From an uncultured Clostridium sp. (GTDB lineage: Bacteria > Bacillota > Clostridia > Oscillospirales > Acutalibacteraceae), in contig CABRLN010000004.1 of assembly GCA_902471875.1 (NCBI GenBank), forward strand, positions 27,768 through 91,767: a DNA stretch of 64,000 nucleotides. Direction: 5' to 3'. Made by a program: the position numbers and the translations under genes. Position 1 is the first letter of the stretch, and the number at the start of each line of letters is the position of its first letter. The notes below the pieces were generated by a model. It saw nothing but the letters and a program-made list of their open reading frames with translations. It ran no database searches and had not been told where the DNA came from. Positions 52,366-60,893 of the stretch are shown here, piece after piece.

Positions 52366-52770
52366 ATGTATAAAGACAACAGCAAGCTGAAAATATTACG
52401 TTCGGTGCTTATTGGTACATTGGTAGGAATATTACTTTGCAGTCTGTTAATAGTATTGCTGTCGTATGTTCTTGTAAAAATGGGGCAAATACCGACTAAT
52501 GCAGTGTTTATTATATTACAGGTTATAAGTGCAGTATCTGCATTTGCAGGAAGCTATACGGCTGTTAGACTTTACAAGGCGATGGGGTTACTGTTGGGGC
52601 TGGCAACTGCATTTTCTATGTTTTTAGTTGTATTTACTGTTGGTCTTTCTATAAGTGTTGAACCTGTTTCAATGTTGACAGTAACTAAAATGGTTGCCAT
52701 GTTGTGTGCAGGGGCTATTGGTGGCATTGTGTCTGTTAATAAACGAAAAAAGGTTGGTAAATATAAATAA
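52366..52770 (+). CDS. TIGR04086-family membrane protein
   Basis: 134 residues with four hydrophobic helices (about 12-37, 43-62, 70-95, 100-122), basic ends, and a Gly/Ala-rich pattern (GSYTAVRLYKAMGLLLGLATA) typical of the small Firmicute TIGR04086 family of unknown function. TAGGAGG before the ATG. It stands alone with a terminator right after it. Confidence 0.75.
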   Translation: MYKDNSKLKILRSVLIGTLVGILLCSLLIVLLSYVLVKMGQIPTNAVFIILQVISAVSAFAGSYTAVRLYKAMGLLLGLATAFSMFLVVFTVGLSISVEPVSMLTVTKMVAMLCAGAIGGIVSVNKRKKVGKYK

Positions 52771-52776
52771 TTTTTG

Positions 52777-52806
52777 AACAAGGTTAGGAAACTGACCTTG
52801 TTTTCT
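52777..52806 (+). terminator. Terminator after the four-helix membrane protein
   Basis: AACAAGGTTAG pairs with CTGACCTTGTT (one G-U) around a 3-4 base loop, followed by TTTCT. Confidence 0.85.
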
Positions 52807-52916
52807 ATTTTTAGAGAAGGTAAAAGTTTTAATAAAATTTTTGAAAAATTAGAAACTATGAGTAATTTAAAGCAAATTAAAGAAAATAAAAGAAAAGCTG
52901 TAAAGAAACATTAAAA

Positions 52917-52933
52917 TTTGACTATTTTTGACT
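52917..52933 (-). promoter_or_regulatory. CtsR operator 1 (upstream of the promoter)
   Basis: Read on the minus strand it is AGTCAAA, AAT, AGTCAAA: a full match to the CtsR heptad repeat (A/G)GTCAAA-NAN-(A/G)GTCAAA. It abuts the -35, and further TTTGACT-like heptads continue through the -35 (to about 52945). Confidence 0.85.
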
Positions 52934-52962
52934 TTGACTTTGACTGACTATAAACATATAAT
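52934..52962 (+). promoter_or_regulatory. Promoter of the ctsR-mcsA-mcsB-clpC operon
   Basis: TTGACT, 17 bases, TATAAT. The -35 is itself part of the TTTGACT heptad run, so CtsR binding would compete with RNA polymerase. Confidence 0.88.
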
Positions 52963-52995
52963 ATAGTTAAAGGTCAGGGAAAATCAAAAAACAAA

Positions 52996-53012
52996 GGTCA
53001 AACAAAGTTAAA
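52996..53012 (+). promoter_or_regulatory. CtsR operator 2 (downstream of the promoter)
   Basis: GGTCAAA, CAA, AGTTAAA: one mismatch from the CtsR consensus, about 28 bases after the expected transcription start, in the orientation opposite to operator 1. Confidence 0.78.
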
Positions 53013-53061
53013 TTATTCGATTTTAATATAAATTGTATATTAAAATACAGAGGTGACAAAT

Positions 53062-53514
53062 ATGAGAATGAGTGATTTGGTTGCGGACTATATAAAGAAT
53101 ATGCTTGACCAAAGTAATGGTATAGCAGAAATTCAGCGTAACGAGCTTGCAAGCAATTTGGGGTGTGTTCCAAGCCAGATTAATTATGTATTAAGCTCCA
53201 GATTTACGCAGGAAAATGGCTATATTGTCGAAAGCCGACGTGGCGGTGGTGGCTATATACGCATTACACGTGTTCATTTTTCAACGGGGCCTGGCAATAT
53301 AATTATGCACGTAGTTAATTCTATTGGCAATTCTCTTGACGCAACTTCAGCCAATGTGATTTTAGAAAATTTGGCAGCTAATAACATTATTTCACCACAG
53401 ATTATGAAAATTATGGCGTCAGCAATATCCGAAAGAGCTTTTACAGATATTCCAAAGTCTTTAAGAAATGCCGTAAGATCAACAGTACTTAAAAATATGC
53501 TTTTAACTTTATAA
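53062..53514 (+). CDS. ctsR: Heat-shock repressor CtsR
   Basis: Represses clp and its own operon; in the known system heat inactivates it and the McsB arginine kinase marks it or its partners for ClpCP. 150 residues with the winged helix (AEIQRNELASNLGCVPSQINYVLSSRF) and the Gly-rich wing RRGGGGYIRI that contacts the operator. ATG at 53062 follows AGAGGTGA; a GTG three codons upstream lies in that site. First gene behind two CtsR operators. Confidence 0.95.
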   Translation: MRMSDLVADYIKNMLDQSNGIAEIQRNELASNLGCVPSQINYVLSSRFTQENGYIVESRRGGGGYIRITRVHFSTGPGNIIMHVVNSIGNSLDATSANVILENLAANNIISPQIMKIMASAISERAFTDIPKSLRNAVRSTVLKNMLLTL

Positions 53515-53527
53515 GGAGGAAAAAATT

Positions 53528-54031
53528 ATGATTTGTGAATTATGTGGAAAACATCAGGCTACAACCCATGTTAAGTCAATGGTTAATGGAGAATATACTG
53601 AAATGTGGCTTTGCCCTAACTGTGCAAAAGAAAAGGGATTAGGCAGTATTTTTACTCATACTGCTACTGATTTCAGCAGCTTTTTGGGTAGCTTTTTCGG
53701 TGACGGATTACCGTCACGTACCAGTGCAACACGCTGTAAATCCTGCGGTTCATCATTTGCAGATATTGCACGTTCCGGAAAGGTTGGCTGTGCAGAGTGT
53801 TACAATAATTTTTATGATGAGCTACTGCCGTCAATTCAAAAAATACACGGAAATATCCAACATACTGGCAAAATTGCAGCAGGTGCCGGTGCTGATATAA
53901 AGGCTGCAAGAGAAATTGAGAAAACAAGACAAGAATTGGCAAAGGCTGTAAAGGAGCAAAATTTTGAGCTTGCCGCAAAGCTAAGAGATAAAATAAATGA
54001 AATGGAGGAGGGTGAAAACAATGGCAAATAA
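53528..54031 (+). CDS. mcsA: McsA, zinc-finger activator of McsB
   Basis: 167 residues. CxxC zinc pairs at CELCGK, CPNCAKE, CKSCGS and CAEC, then a UVR helix motif near the C-terminus (ELAAKLRDKINEME). In Bacillus it activates the McsB kinase and senses metal or thiol stress. It starts 13 bases after ctsR behind AAGGAGG and overlaps mcsB by 11 bases. Confidence 0.93.
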   Translation: MICELCGKHQATTHVKSMVNGEYTEMWLCPNCAKEKGLGSIFTHTATDFSSFLGSFFGDGLPSRTSATRCKSCGSSFADIARSGKVGCAECYNNFYDELLPSIQKIHGNIQHTGKIAAGAGADIKAAREIEKTRQELAKAVKEQNFELAAKLRDKINEMEEGENNGK

Positions 54032-55040
54032 ATGGTATGACAAAAGCGGTAAAGAGGGCGATGTTGTAATAAGCTCTCGTATAAGACTTGCAAGAAATCT
54101 TAACGGATATCCTTTTCCGCATCTTATGAGTTTACAGCAGAAAAATCAGGTAGCAAACAAAATTAAAGAGGCACTAGAAAACAGCAATTCTTATATTGCT
54201 AAAACCTTCAAGTTTATTAATATGTCGCAACTTTCACAGGTTGAAGCTACCTCTCTTGTTGAGCGTCACCTTATAAGCCCTGCATTTGCAGCAGACAAGG
54301 TGGGAAAATATCTGTTAATTACCGAGGACGAGTCTATCAGTATAATGATAAACGAAGAAGACCACCTTAGAATACAGGTTATGTCAGACGGTTTGTCTTT
54401 AAAAGAGGCTTATGATATTGCCGACAAAATTGACACCCTGCTTGATAATGCATTAGGATTTGCTTTTCACAATAAGCTGGGTTATCTTACACAGTGTCCT
54501 ACAAATCTTGGTACAGGCTTAAGAGCATCGGTAATGTTGCATTTGCCTGCATTGCAGTCGGGTGGTATTATTCACCGGTTAGAGGATAATCTTTCAAAAA
54601 TCGGTTTAACATTGCGCGGAACTTATGGTGAGGGCAGTGACGCACAGGTGGCCTTATACCAGCTTTCAAACCAAGTTACATTGGGATTGTCAGAAGAAAC
54701 GGCAATTGAAAATCTTCGCAGTGTTGCAATGCAGCTATTATCTAACGAGCGTGAGGCCAGAAAAGAGCTGTGCAATCGTTTAGACAGTCAGGATTATATT
54801 ATGAGATGTTTGGGTTCTCTTAAATATGCAATGCTTATAAATAACAAGGAGGCTCTTTCACTGCTTTCTGCAGTAAGAATGGGTATATCTGAAAAAATTA
54901 TAGACAATATCTCTCTTGATACTGTCAACAGTATGCTTGTAGAGCTTCAGCCGGCAACTCTTACGCTGAACAGCGGTAAAGAACTTTCGCCACAGCAAAG
55001 AGATAAACTAAGAGCAGACCTTATTAAAAAACAGTTATAA
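54021..55040 (+). CDS. mcsB: Protein arginine kinase McsB
   Basis: Phosphorylates arginine residues of damaged proteins, which targets them to ClpC-ClpP. 339 residues, phosphagen-kinase fold: VISSRIRLARNLNGYPFP at the start, EDHLRIQ and the LTQCPTNLGTGLRASVMLHLP nucleotide/arginine site. ATG at 54021 has GGAGGGTG before it and lies within the end of mcsA. Standard operon order with clpC next. Confidence 0.95.
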   Translation: MANKWYDKSGKEGDVVISSRIRLARNLNGYPFPHLMSLQQKNQVANKIKEALENSNSYIAKTFKFINMSQLSQVEATSLVERHLISPAFAADKVGKYLLITEDESISIMINEEDHLRIQVMSDGLSLKEAYDIADKIDTLLDNALGFAFHNKLGYLTQCPTNLGTGLRASVMLHLPALQSGGIIHRLEDNLSKIGLTLRGTYGEGSDAQVALYQLSNQVTLGLSEETAIENLRSVAMQLLSNEREARKELCNRLDSQDYIMRCLGSLKYAMLINNKEALSLLSAVRMGISEKIIDNISLDTVNSMLVELQPATLTLNSGKELSPQQRDKLRADLIKKQL

Positions 55041-55140
55041 AATACACTGCCATAAAATGCGACAAAATGTGTAGTGTATAAGAGTTAAAATTATGTAGAT
55101 AAGAGTATTATGAAAAATTCGTTATTGGAGGTATGATGTT

Positions 55141-57594
55141 ATGTATAAATTTAACGGTTTTACAGAAAATGCCAACAAGGCTATGAATTATGCTATTGAT
55201 AACGCACAACAGCTTGGACACACATATATTGGCACAGAGCATATTTTGCTTGGCCTTTTACAAGAAAACACTGGTGTTGCCGCTGTAGCACTTGAAGGCT
55301 CGGGGGTATCCTTTGAGGCAGTTGAAAACAATATTAAAGAAAAAATAGGTGTTGGAAGTATGACCAGGCTTACTACAGCCGACCTTACACCACGTAGTAA
55401 AAGAGTTATTCAAATGGCAATGGTTATTGCCTCACGTTTAAATCATAACTATGTTGGTACGGAGCATCTTCTTATTGCCTTGCTTGAAGACAATGACAGT
55501 TATGCAGTAAGAATGATAAACGAAATTGGTGCAAAGCCTGTAGATATTGTTGACAATATAAAAGACCAGCTTAACAACAATGCCGAGAGCTTTACAAGCA
55601 ATGTTGAAAAGACTAAAAGCACAGGCAGCGGTAAAACAGAAACTCTTGATAAGTACGGTGTTGACCTTACAGCAAAGGCTAAAAAGGGCGAAATTGACCC
55701 TGTTATTGGCAGAAAGAAAGAGATTGAAAGGGTTATTCAAATTCTATCAAGACGTTCAAAAAATAACCCTTGCTTAATTGGTGAGCCGGGTGTTGGTAAA
55801 ACAGCAGTAGCCGAGGGCTTGGCTTTGAAAATTGCCAACAATGAAGTACCAGACTTGCTTCAGGGCAAGCGAGTTGTTTCCCTTGATTTAACAGGTATGA
55901 TAGCCGGTACAAAGTACCGTGGTGATTTTGAGGACAGAATTAAAAATGCAATTGATGAGGTTAAAAATTCAGGAAATATAATCCTGTTTATTGATGAGCT
56001 TCATACAATAGTAGGTGCAGGCAGTGCCGAAGGTTCGTCCGATGCCGCAAATATTCTAAAGCCGTCACTTGCAAGAGGTGATTTTCAAGTAATTGGTGCA
56101 ACAACCTTAAACGAATATAGAAAATATATTGAAAAAGATTCTGCCCTTGAGCGCCGTTTTCAGCCTGTAACAGTAGGAGAGCCTACACAGGAAGAAACCG
56201 TAGAAATTTTAAAGGGATTGCGTGACAGATATGAGGCACACCACAAGGTAAAAATTACAGACGAAGCAATTGATGCCGCCGTTAAGCTGTCTTCAAGATA
56301 TATTAACGACAGGTTTTTACCTGATAAGGCAATAGATTTAATTGACGAGTCAGCCTCTCGTGTAAGACTTCAGGACCATACCGAGCCTGAAGAAATTAAA
56401 GAACTTGAAAAAGAAATTGAACGTCTTGAGGCGGAAAAGAGTGCAGCAGTAAATGCACAGAAGTTTGAAGATGCCGCAAAGCTAAGAGATGAAGAAAAGC
56501 AGGCGAGAGAAAAGCACGAAATAGCTGTTAATAATTGGAAGTCAGAAAAGGGCGGCAGTGTAAACCAGGTTACAGAAGAAGACATAGCTGCTGTAGTTTC
56601 GGGTTGGACAGGCGTGCCGGTTTCACAGCTTACCGAAGAAGAAAGCGAACGACTTCTAAAAATGGAAGAAATTCTGCATAAAAGATTAATTGGTCAAGAG
56701 GAGGCTGTTACTGCCGTAGCTAAGTCTATAAGGCGAGGCAGAGTAGGCTTAAAAGACCCTAAGCGGCCAATAGGTTCATTTATTTTCTTAGGTCCTACAG
56801 GCGTAGGTAAAACAGAACTTTGCAAGGCTCTTGCAGAAGCAATGTTTGGCGATGAAAACAGTATGATAAGACTTGATATGTCAGAATTTATGGAGAAGCA
56901 TACCGTATCAAAGCTGGTTGGTTCACCTCCTGGTTATGTTGGTTATGATGAGGGCGGTCAGCTAACCGAAAAGGTAAGACGTCACCCGTACTCTGTTGTT
57001 CTGTTTGACGAAATTGAAAAGGCTCACCCTGATGTATTTAATATGCTTTTGCAAATTCTTGATGATGGCAGACTTACAGATTCACAAGGCAGACTGGTGG
57101 ATTTCAGAAATACCATAATTATTATGACATCAAATGTTGGTGCAAAGTTTATTACCAACCAAACATCCAATGACCTCGGTTTTGCCTTTGACAGCGACAA
57201 AAAGTCCGACAATGACTTTGAAAGAATTAAACAAACTGTTATGGGCAAGCTGAAAAATACCTTTCGTCCTGAGTTTTTGAACAGAGTTGATGACATTATT
57301 GTATTTACAAAGCTGTCAGACACTGAAATTGCAAAAATTGCAAAGCTTATGTTAAGCTCTTTAACAAAAAGGTTATCCGATATGGATATTACCATTACAT
57401 TTAAAGATGAGGCAATTCAGCGTATTGCAAAGGTTGGTTTTGACCCTGTATATGGAGCAAGACCGCTAAGACGAGCAATTTGCTCTAACATTGAGGATAA
57501 AATTAGTGAAGAAATTCTTGAAGGCAAGGTTAAAGCAGGCGACAAGGTAGAGTGTGCTTTGGACGGTGACAAGTTTGTATTTAACAGGGTGTAA
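55141..57594 (+). CDS. clpC: ATP-dependent Clp protease ATPase subunit ClpC
   Basis: Unfolds substrates and feeds them to ClpP. 817 residues: double Clp-N repeat (about 1-145); AAA D1 with GEPGVGKTAV (about 214-223); middle UVR-like coiled coil (KFEDAAKLRDEEKQARE); AAA D2 with GPTGVGKTEL (about 551-560); and the C-terminal D2 small domain. A ClpP-binding loop is expected in D2 but I did not pin its residues. No ClpP in the window. The 100-base gap after mcsB has no clear terminator; an own promoter is possible. Confidence 0.96.
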   Translation: MYKFNGFTENANKAMNYAIDNAQQLGHTYIGTEHILLGLLQENTGVAAVALEGSGVSFEAVENNIKEKIGVGSMTRLTTADLTPRSKRVIQMAMVIASRLNHNYVGTEHLLIALLEDNDSYAVRMINEIGAKPVDIVDNIKDQLNNNAESFTSNVEKTKSTGSGKTETLDKYGVDLTAKAKKGEIDPVIGRKKEIERVIQILSRRSKNNPCLIGEPGVGKTAVAEGLALKIANNEVPDLLQGKRVVSLDLTGMIAGTKYRGDFEDRIKNAIDEVKNSGNIILFIDELHTIVGAGSAEGSSDAANILKPSLARGDFQVIGATTLNEYRKYIEKDSALERRFQPVTVGEPTQEETVEILKGLRDRYEAHHKVKITDEAIDAAVKLSSRYINDRFLPDKAIDLIDESASRVRLQDHTEPEEIKELEKEIERLEAEKSAAVNAQKFEDAAKLRDEEKQAREKHEIAVNNWKSEKGGSVNQVTEEDIAAVVSGWTGVPVSQLTEEESERLLKMEEILHKRLIGQEEAVTAVAKSIRRGRVGLKDPKRPIGSFIFLGPTGVGKTELCKALAEAMFGDENSMIRLDMSEFMEKHTVSKLVGSPPGYVGYDEGGQLTEKVRRHPYSVVLFDEIEKAHPDVFNMLLQILDDGRLTDSQGRLVDFRNTIIIMTSNVGAKFITNQTSNDLGFAFDSDKKSDNDFERIKQTVMGKLKNTFRPEFLNRVDDIIVFTKLSDTEIAKIAKLMLSSLTKRLSDMDITITFKDEAIQRIAKVGFDPVYGARPLRRAICSNIEDKISEEILEGKVKAGDKVECALDGDKFVFNRV

Positions 57595-57713
57595 TATTTG
57601 CAGGTAATTCTCTTTAAATTAACCAATTTACCTACAGCAATAACAGGCAAATGCCTGTGGCAATATAAAATAAAGTAAGTCCCCAAACTTATTTTATAAT
57701 GTATTTATAATAA

Positions 57714-57760
57714 AAAACCGCCGTATCTTGGCTTTGTTAAGCTAAGGTGCGGCGGTTTTG
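57714..57760 (+). terminator. Terminator of the ctsR-clpC operon
   Basis: A 19-bp stem (AACCGCCGTATCTTGGCTT against its G-U tolerant partner) with a 4-base loop, followed by TTG and TTG. It is one of the most stable hairpins in the window. Confidence 0.9.
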
Positions 57761-57906
57761 TTGTTGTATAGTTTTTTATTGACAATATACACATCAAATT
57801 TAAAAGATATTTACGTTTAGTATGGCCCTAAGCATAAGATTTTTTAATAATTATATAAATATATTTTAATAAATGGTAAATATTATTGAAAAACGATAAC
57901 TAATAA
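57761..57906. other. AT-rich gap before the DUF2975 module
   Basis: AT-rich, no gene visible. With the clpC terminator upstream and the promoter downstream the whole gap is about 360 bases. Confidence 0.5.
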
Positions 57907-57935
57907 TTGACATTTAATAACAGTGGTGTTAATAT
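57907..57935 (+). promoter_or_regulatory. Promoter of the DUF2975-XRE-DUF4173 module
   Basis: TTGACA, 17 bases, TAATAT, with a TGn extension (TGTTAATAT), 22 bases ahead of the first ATG. Confidence 0.78.
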
Positions 57936-57957
57936 ATTTTCGAAGAGGGGGAATTAA

Positions 57958-58401
57958 ATGAAGCCGATAAAGTCTATTATAGCATCAATATGGGTGGTAA
58001 GAATATTATTGCTGTTATTGGCAGCCAGTGCATTTTTTGTTCCTGTCATAGGTGAAGGTTACAGTCTGCTAGCGACTAATACAACAAATATTGCATTTTC
58101 TGTTGCGGTAGGAATTTATGCTTTGTACTTGCCAGCGTTGGGCACTATGGTGGCACTTCATATGCTTCTCAGCAACATCAATAAGGGCAATGTGTTTGTA
58201 AAAAAGAACACTACATATTTAACACTGGTGTGTGCAGGGGTGTTTTTGGTAGGCGTTATAAGCTTTTTTATTTCATTAGTTTCTTGGGTATTTTCACTTA
58301 TCTCTTTAGCTTTTTTATTTGTTGGTTTAATTTTACTGGTTTTAAGAAATATTTTTAACTATGCGGTTGAAATTAAAGAAGAAAACGATTTTACAATTTA
58401 G
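57958..58401 (+). CDS. DUF2975 membrane protein
   Basis: 147 residues with four membrane helices (about 10-30, 45-68, 88-108, 112-132). The layout, GNVFVKKNTTYL loop and pairing with a small XRE regulator directly downstream are characteristic of DUF2975 proteins, whose function is unknown. AGAGGGGG site before the ATG. It leads a three-gene unit. Confidence 0.8.
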   Translation: MKPIKSIIASIWVVRILLLLLAASAFFVPVIGEGYSLLATNTTNIAFSVAVGIYALYLPALGTMVALHMLLSNINKGNVFVKKNTTYLTLVCAGVFLVGVISFFISLVSWVFSLISLAFLFVGLILLVLRNIFNYAVEIKEENDFTI

Positions 58402-58418
58402 GCGGGAGATGAGTATGT

Positions 58419-58637
58419 ATGGCAATTATGGTAAATGTTGATATTATGTTGGCCAAAAGAAAAATGTCATCAGCTCAGCTTGCCGCTGAAGTTGGAATTA
58501 CACCTGCAAATTTATCTATACTTAAAACAGGTAAGGCAAAGGCTGTCAGATTTTCTACACTTAATAAGCTTTGTAAAGCATTAAAATGTCAGCCTGGGGA
58601 TATTTTGGAATATACAGATGATGAGTCTGATGACTAA
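58419..58637 (+). CDS. Small XRE-family transcriptional regulator
   Basis: 72 residues, a single Cro/CI-type helix-turn-helix: MLAKRKMSSAQLAAEVGIT, then NLSILKTGKAKAVRFSTL and CKALKCQPGDILEY. It resembles the YozG-like group found next to DUF2975 genes. It has no sensor domain, so a partner such as the DUF2975 protein may supply the signal (inference). It lies 17 bases after that gene; its own operator is not visible. Confidence 0.88.
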   Translation: MAIMVNVDIMLAKRKMSSAQLAAEVGITPANLSILKTGKAKAVRFSTLNKLCKALKCQPGDILEYTDDESDD

Positions 58638-58659
58638 TTTCAGAGAAGATGAGGTATGT

Positions 58660-60714
58660 ATGAATAAAGGTAATATGAACGAATTTAGTAACCCTTACAT
58701 TGCTCAAAAAAGTCGGATAAATAATCAAGGAAATCAACAAGTTTTAGAGAATACCGACTTTGTACAGGAGAATAAAAGTCAGCCTGATACAAACGGTCAG
58801 AGCAATGTAAATAACAAACAGTCTGAGAGCAGCCAAAATTATTACGGTGACAGCTTTCAGCAAAATGTAAATTCAGACAGCAGTCAAAATGTTAACAACG
58901 GTTGTCTGCCAAATGATAATCCAAATGTTAATTATGGTTATTCGCCAAATGGTGCTCCAAATGCAAACTATGGTTACTCGCCAAATGGTGCTCCAAATGC
59001 AAACTATGGTTACTCGCCAAATGGTGCTCCAAATGCAAACTATGGTTACTCGCCAAACGGTGCTCCAAATGCAAACTATGGTTACTCGCCAAACGGTGCT
59101 CCAAATGCAAACTATGGTTACTCGCCAAATTATAAAAATCCTCAAACACCGCCGTATAATGGAATGCCAAACAATGGCTTTACCAGTGTGGTAAAAAAAG
59201 TATTTGACAAGGTTGACAGACTTTTTGCCGTGTTTGCGGTTATACTGGGTTTTTTGTCTATACAGCTTATTGTTTCGGTATGGTTTGAATTTGGTATAGG
59301 AGCAAGCATATTCTTTTTGGCAAGCTTAGCAGTGTCTTATATTTACGTTCGCAAAAAGGGCATAAAGGTTGATCTGCTTCATAATATAATGTTTGGTGTT
59401 TTAGCTTTGTTTAGCTTAAGCTTTACCTTTTATAGCAACAGGCTTGTTCTGGCTATGGATTTTATGTTTTTGATTTTGGGCTTGTTTTACTGGATTTATT
59501 CTACTGGCGGCAAGGAACGAAGACGCCATGGAAGCAGGTTTAATGAATTATTTCTTAGCCTGTTTTACAATCCTTTTGTCAACTATGGTTCTATGTTCAG
59601 TGCTTTGTTTAAGCGAGAAAAGGGGCAAAAGAACGGTAATGCAAAGTGGATAATTTCAGGCTTGTGTATAGCTGTGCCGTTGGTAGCCATTGTTTCGTCA
59701 CTATTGTTAATGGGTGACGAAATGTTTAGGGCAATGTTCTCTTTTGTTTTTGATAATTTTATTTCAAAACTGCTTAAATACATATGGTTTGCTATTGTAG
59801 GCTTGCCTGTTGCTATGGCAATTTTCAGCAGCTGGTACACAAAGTACGGGTCAGAGAAGGAGCTTAGAAATAACTATAACACATATCATTCAATGAGTAT
59901 GTCAGAAGGCTGTCACATTGCGCCTCCGGTGTTAATGTATTCTATAGCCATTCCATTGTGCGTAGTTTATTTCTTATATTTATTGTCACAGCTAGCATAT
60001 TTTGTTAGCTTTATTGCAGAAAATCTTTTGCCAAAGAATTATACAATAGTTGATTATGCCCGAAACGGTTTTTTTGAACTGTGTGTTGTAACCGCAATAA
60101 ATATCGTTATTATTTCGTTACTTTTGTTGCTTACAAAGCGGGTAAACGGGGTAATGCCAACCGGACTACGAGTAATATCAATAATGATGTCTGCCTTTAC
60201 AATGGTGTTTATTTTTACAGCTTTGGCAAAAATGTTTATGTATATTAACAAATACGGTTATACATCATTGCGTATTAATACCAGTGTGTTTATGGCATTT
60301 TTGCTTGTTGTATTTATTCTCATAATTGTAAAGCAGATATTTAAAAAAGTTAATTTTTTTGCTTTTTTAGTTGCATTTTCAATGATATTCCTTGCAGGTT
60401 ATAATTTAATTGATGTTGATGCTTTAATTGCAAGAGAAAATATAAAGCTATACCAACAGGGACAAATTGAATGGATGGGCAATGAACTTGTAATTAGCCT
60501 TGATGACTCTGCATTTGAATATATTGCACCTTTTGCAAAAGACAAAAATAACGGTCTAAGTGAAATTGAGCAAAAAAGGCTTGATTATTATTTACAATGG
60601 GTATATAACGATTATAGTGACGAAATTGCTACATTTAATGTTAATAAATATCGTGTTCATAAAATTCTTGAAGAAAACGGTTATGGTGAATATACAAGTT
60701 TTTATGAATATTAA
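58660..60714 (+). CDS. DUF4173/DUF4153-like membrane protein with an N-terminal 12-residue tandem repeat
   Basis: 684 residues. About 1-175 is hydrophilic and Asn/Gln/Ser-rich, with five near-identical copies plus part of a sixth of a 12-residue unit (core NYGYSPNGAP, two Tyr each). From about 185 there are roughly ten membrane helices as in DUF4173 proteins, then a soluble 80-residue end. ATG at 58660 follows a GAGG site; an ATG at 58618 lies inside the XRE gene. Both ends are probably cytoplasmic if the helix count is even. No function is known for the family; the repeats resemble proline/tyrosine-rich scaffolds. Confidence 0.8.
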   Translation: MNKGNMNEFSNPYIAQKSRINNQGNQQVLENTDFVQENKSQPDTNGQSNVNNKQSESSQNYYGDSFQQNVNSDSSQNVNNGCLPNDNPNVNYGYSPNGAPNANYGYSPNGAPNANYGYSPNGAPNANYGYSPNGAPNANYGYSPNGAPNANYGYSPNYKNPQTPPYNGMPNNGFTSVVKKVFDKVDRLFAVFAVILGFLSIQLIVSVWFEFGIGASIFFLASLAVSYIYVRKKGIKVDLLHNIMFGVLALFSLSFTFYSNRLVLAMDFMFLILGLFYWIYSTGGKERRRHGSRFNELFLSLFYNPFVNYGSMFSALFKREKGQKNGNAKWIISGLCIAVPLVAIVSSLLLMGDEMFRAMFSFVFDNFISKLLKYIWFAIVGLPVAMAIFSSWYTKYGSEKELRNNYNTYHSMSMSEGCHIAPPVLMYSIAIPLCVVYFLYLLSQLAYFVSFIAENLLPKNYTIVDYARNGFFELCVVTAINIVIISLLLLLTKRVNGVMPTGLRVISIMMSAFTMVFIFTALAKMFMYINKYGYTSLRINTSVFMAFLLVVFILIIVKQIFKKVNFFAFLVAFSMIFLAGYNLIDVDALIARENIKLYQQGQIEWMGNELVISLDDSAFEYIAPFAKDKNNGLSEIEQKRLDYYLQWVYNDYSDEIATFNVNKYRVHKILEENGYGEYTSFYEY
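58921..59130 (+). repeat. 36-base tandem repeat (coding, five copies and part of a sixth)
   Basis: Units start at 58921, 58957, 58993, 59029, 59065 and 59101. Units 2-5 differ only at a synonymous T/C; unit 1 has several substitutions; the last keeps 30 bases. Each encodes NYGYSPNGAP plus NA. The near-identity at DNA level points to recent copy-number change. Confidence 0.95.
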
Positions 60715-60782
60715 AACGGTCAAATGTATTATTGATTTTATAATTATGCATACAAGTTCTTAATAATAGAGCGTTTTATAGA

Positions 60783-60812
60783 AATCACAGAATTAATTGC
60801 TGTACATCTGTG
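60783..60812 (+). terminator. First of two hairpins after the DUF4173-like gene
   Basis: ATCACAGA pairs with TCTGTGAT around a loop of about 14 bases; weak T tail. Confidence 0.4.
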
Positions 60813-60825
60813 ATAAAGAAAAAGG

Positions 60826-60862
60826 AAAGACGACAGAGCATTATGTCTCTGTCGTCTTTCGC
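60826..60862. terminator. Bidirectional terminator
   Basis: AAAGACGACAGAG pairs perfectly with CTCTGTCGTCTTT around an 8-base loop, between the convergent DUF4173-like gene and the ABC permease gene. The minus side is T-rich (CTTTCCTTTTTC). Confidence 0.85.
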
Positions 60863-60893
60863 TTTAGGATTGTATAGTGTAAAATATTAGGGG

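Noticed and set aside
58618..58659. ATG at 58618 as start of the DUF4173-like protein
   Set aside because: It lies inside the XRE gene; ATG at 58660 has a GAGG site six bases upstream.
58921..59130. CRISPR-like array
   Set aside because: The 36-base units are head to tail without unique spacers, stay in frame inside a membrane-protein gene and encode the same peptide.
58873..59170. Antisense and frame-shifted open frames over the tandem repeat
   Set aside because: They exist only because 36 is a multiple of three; they have no ribosome site and a repetitive, unnatural composition.
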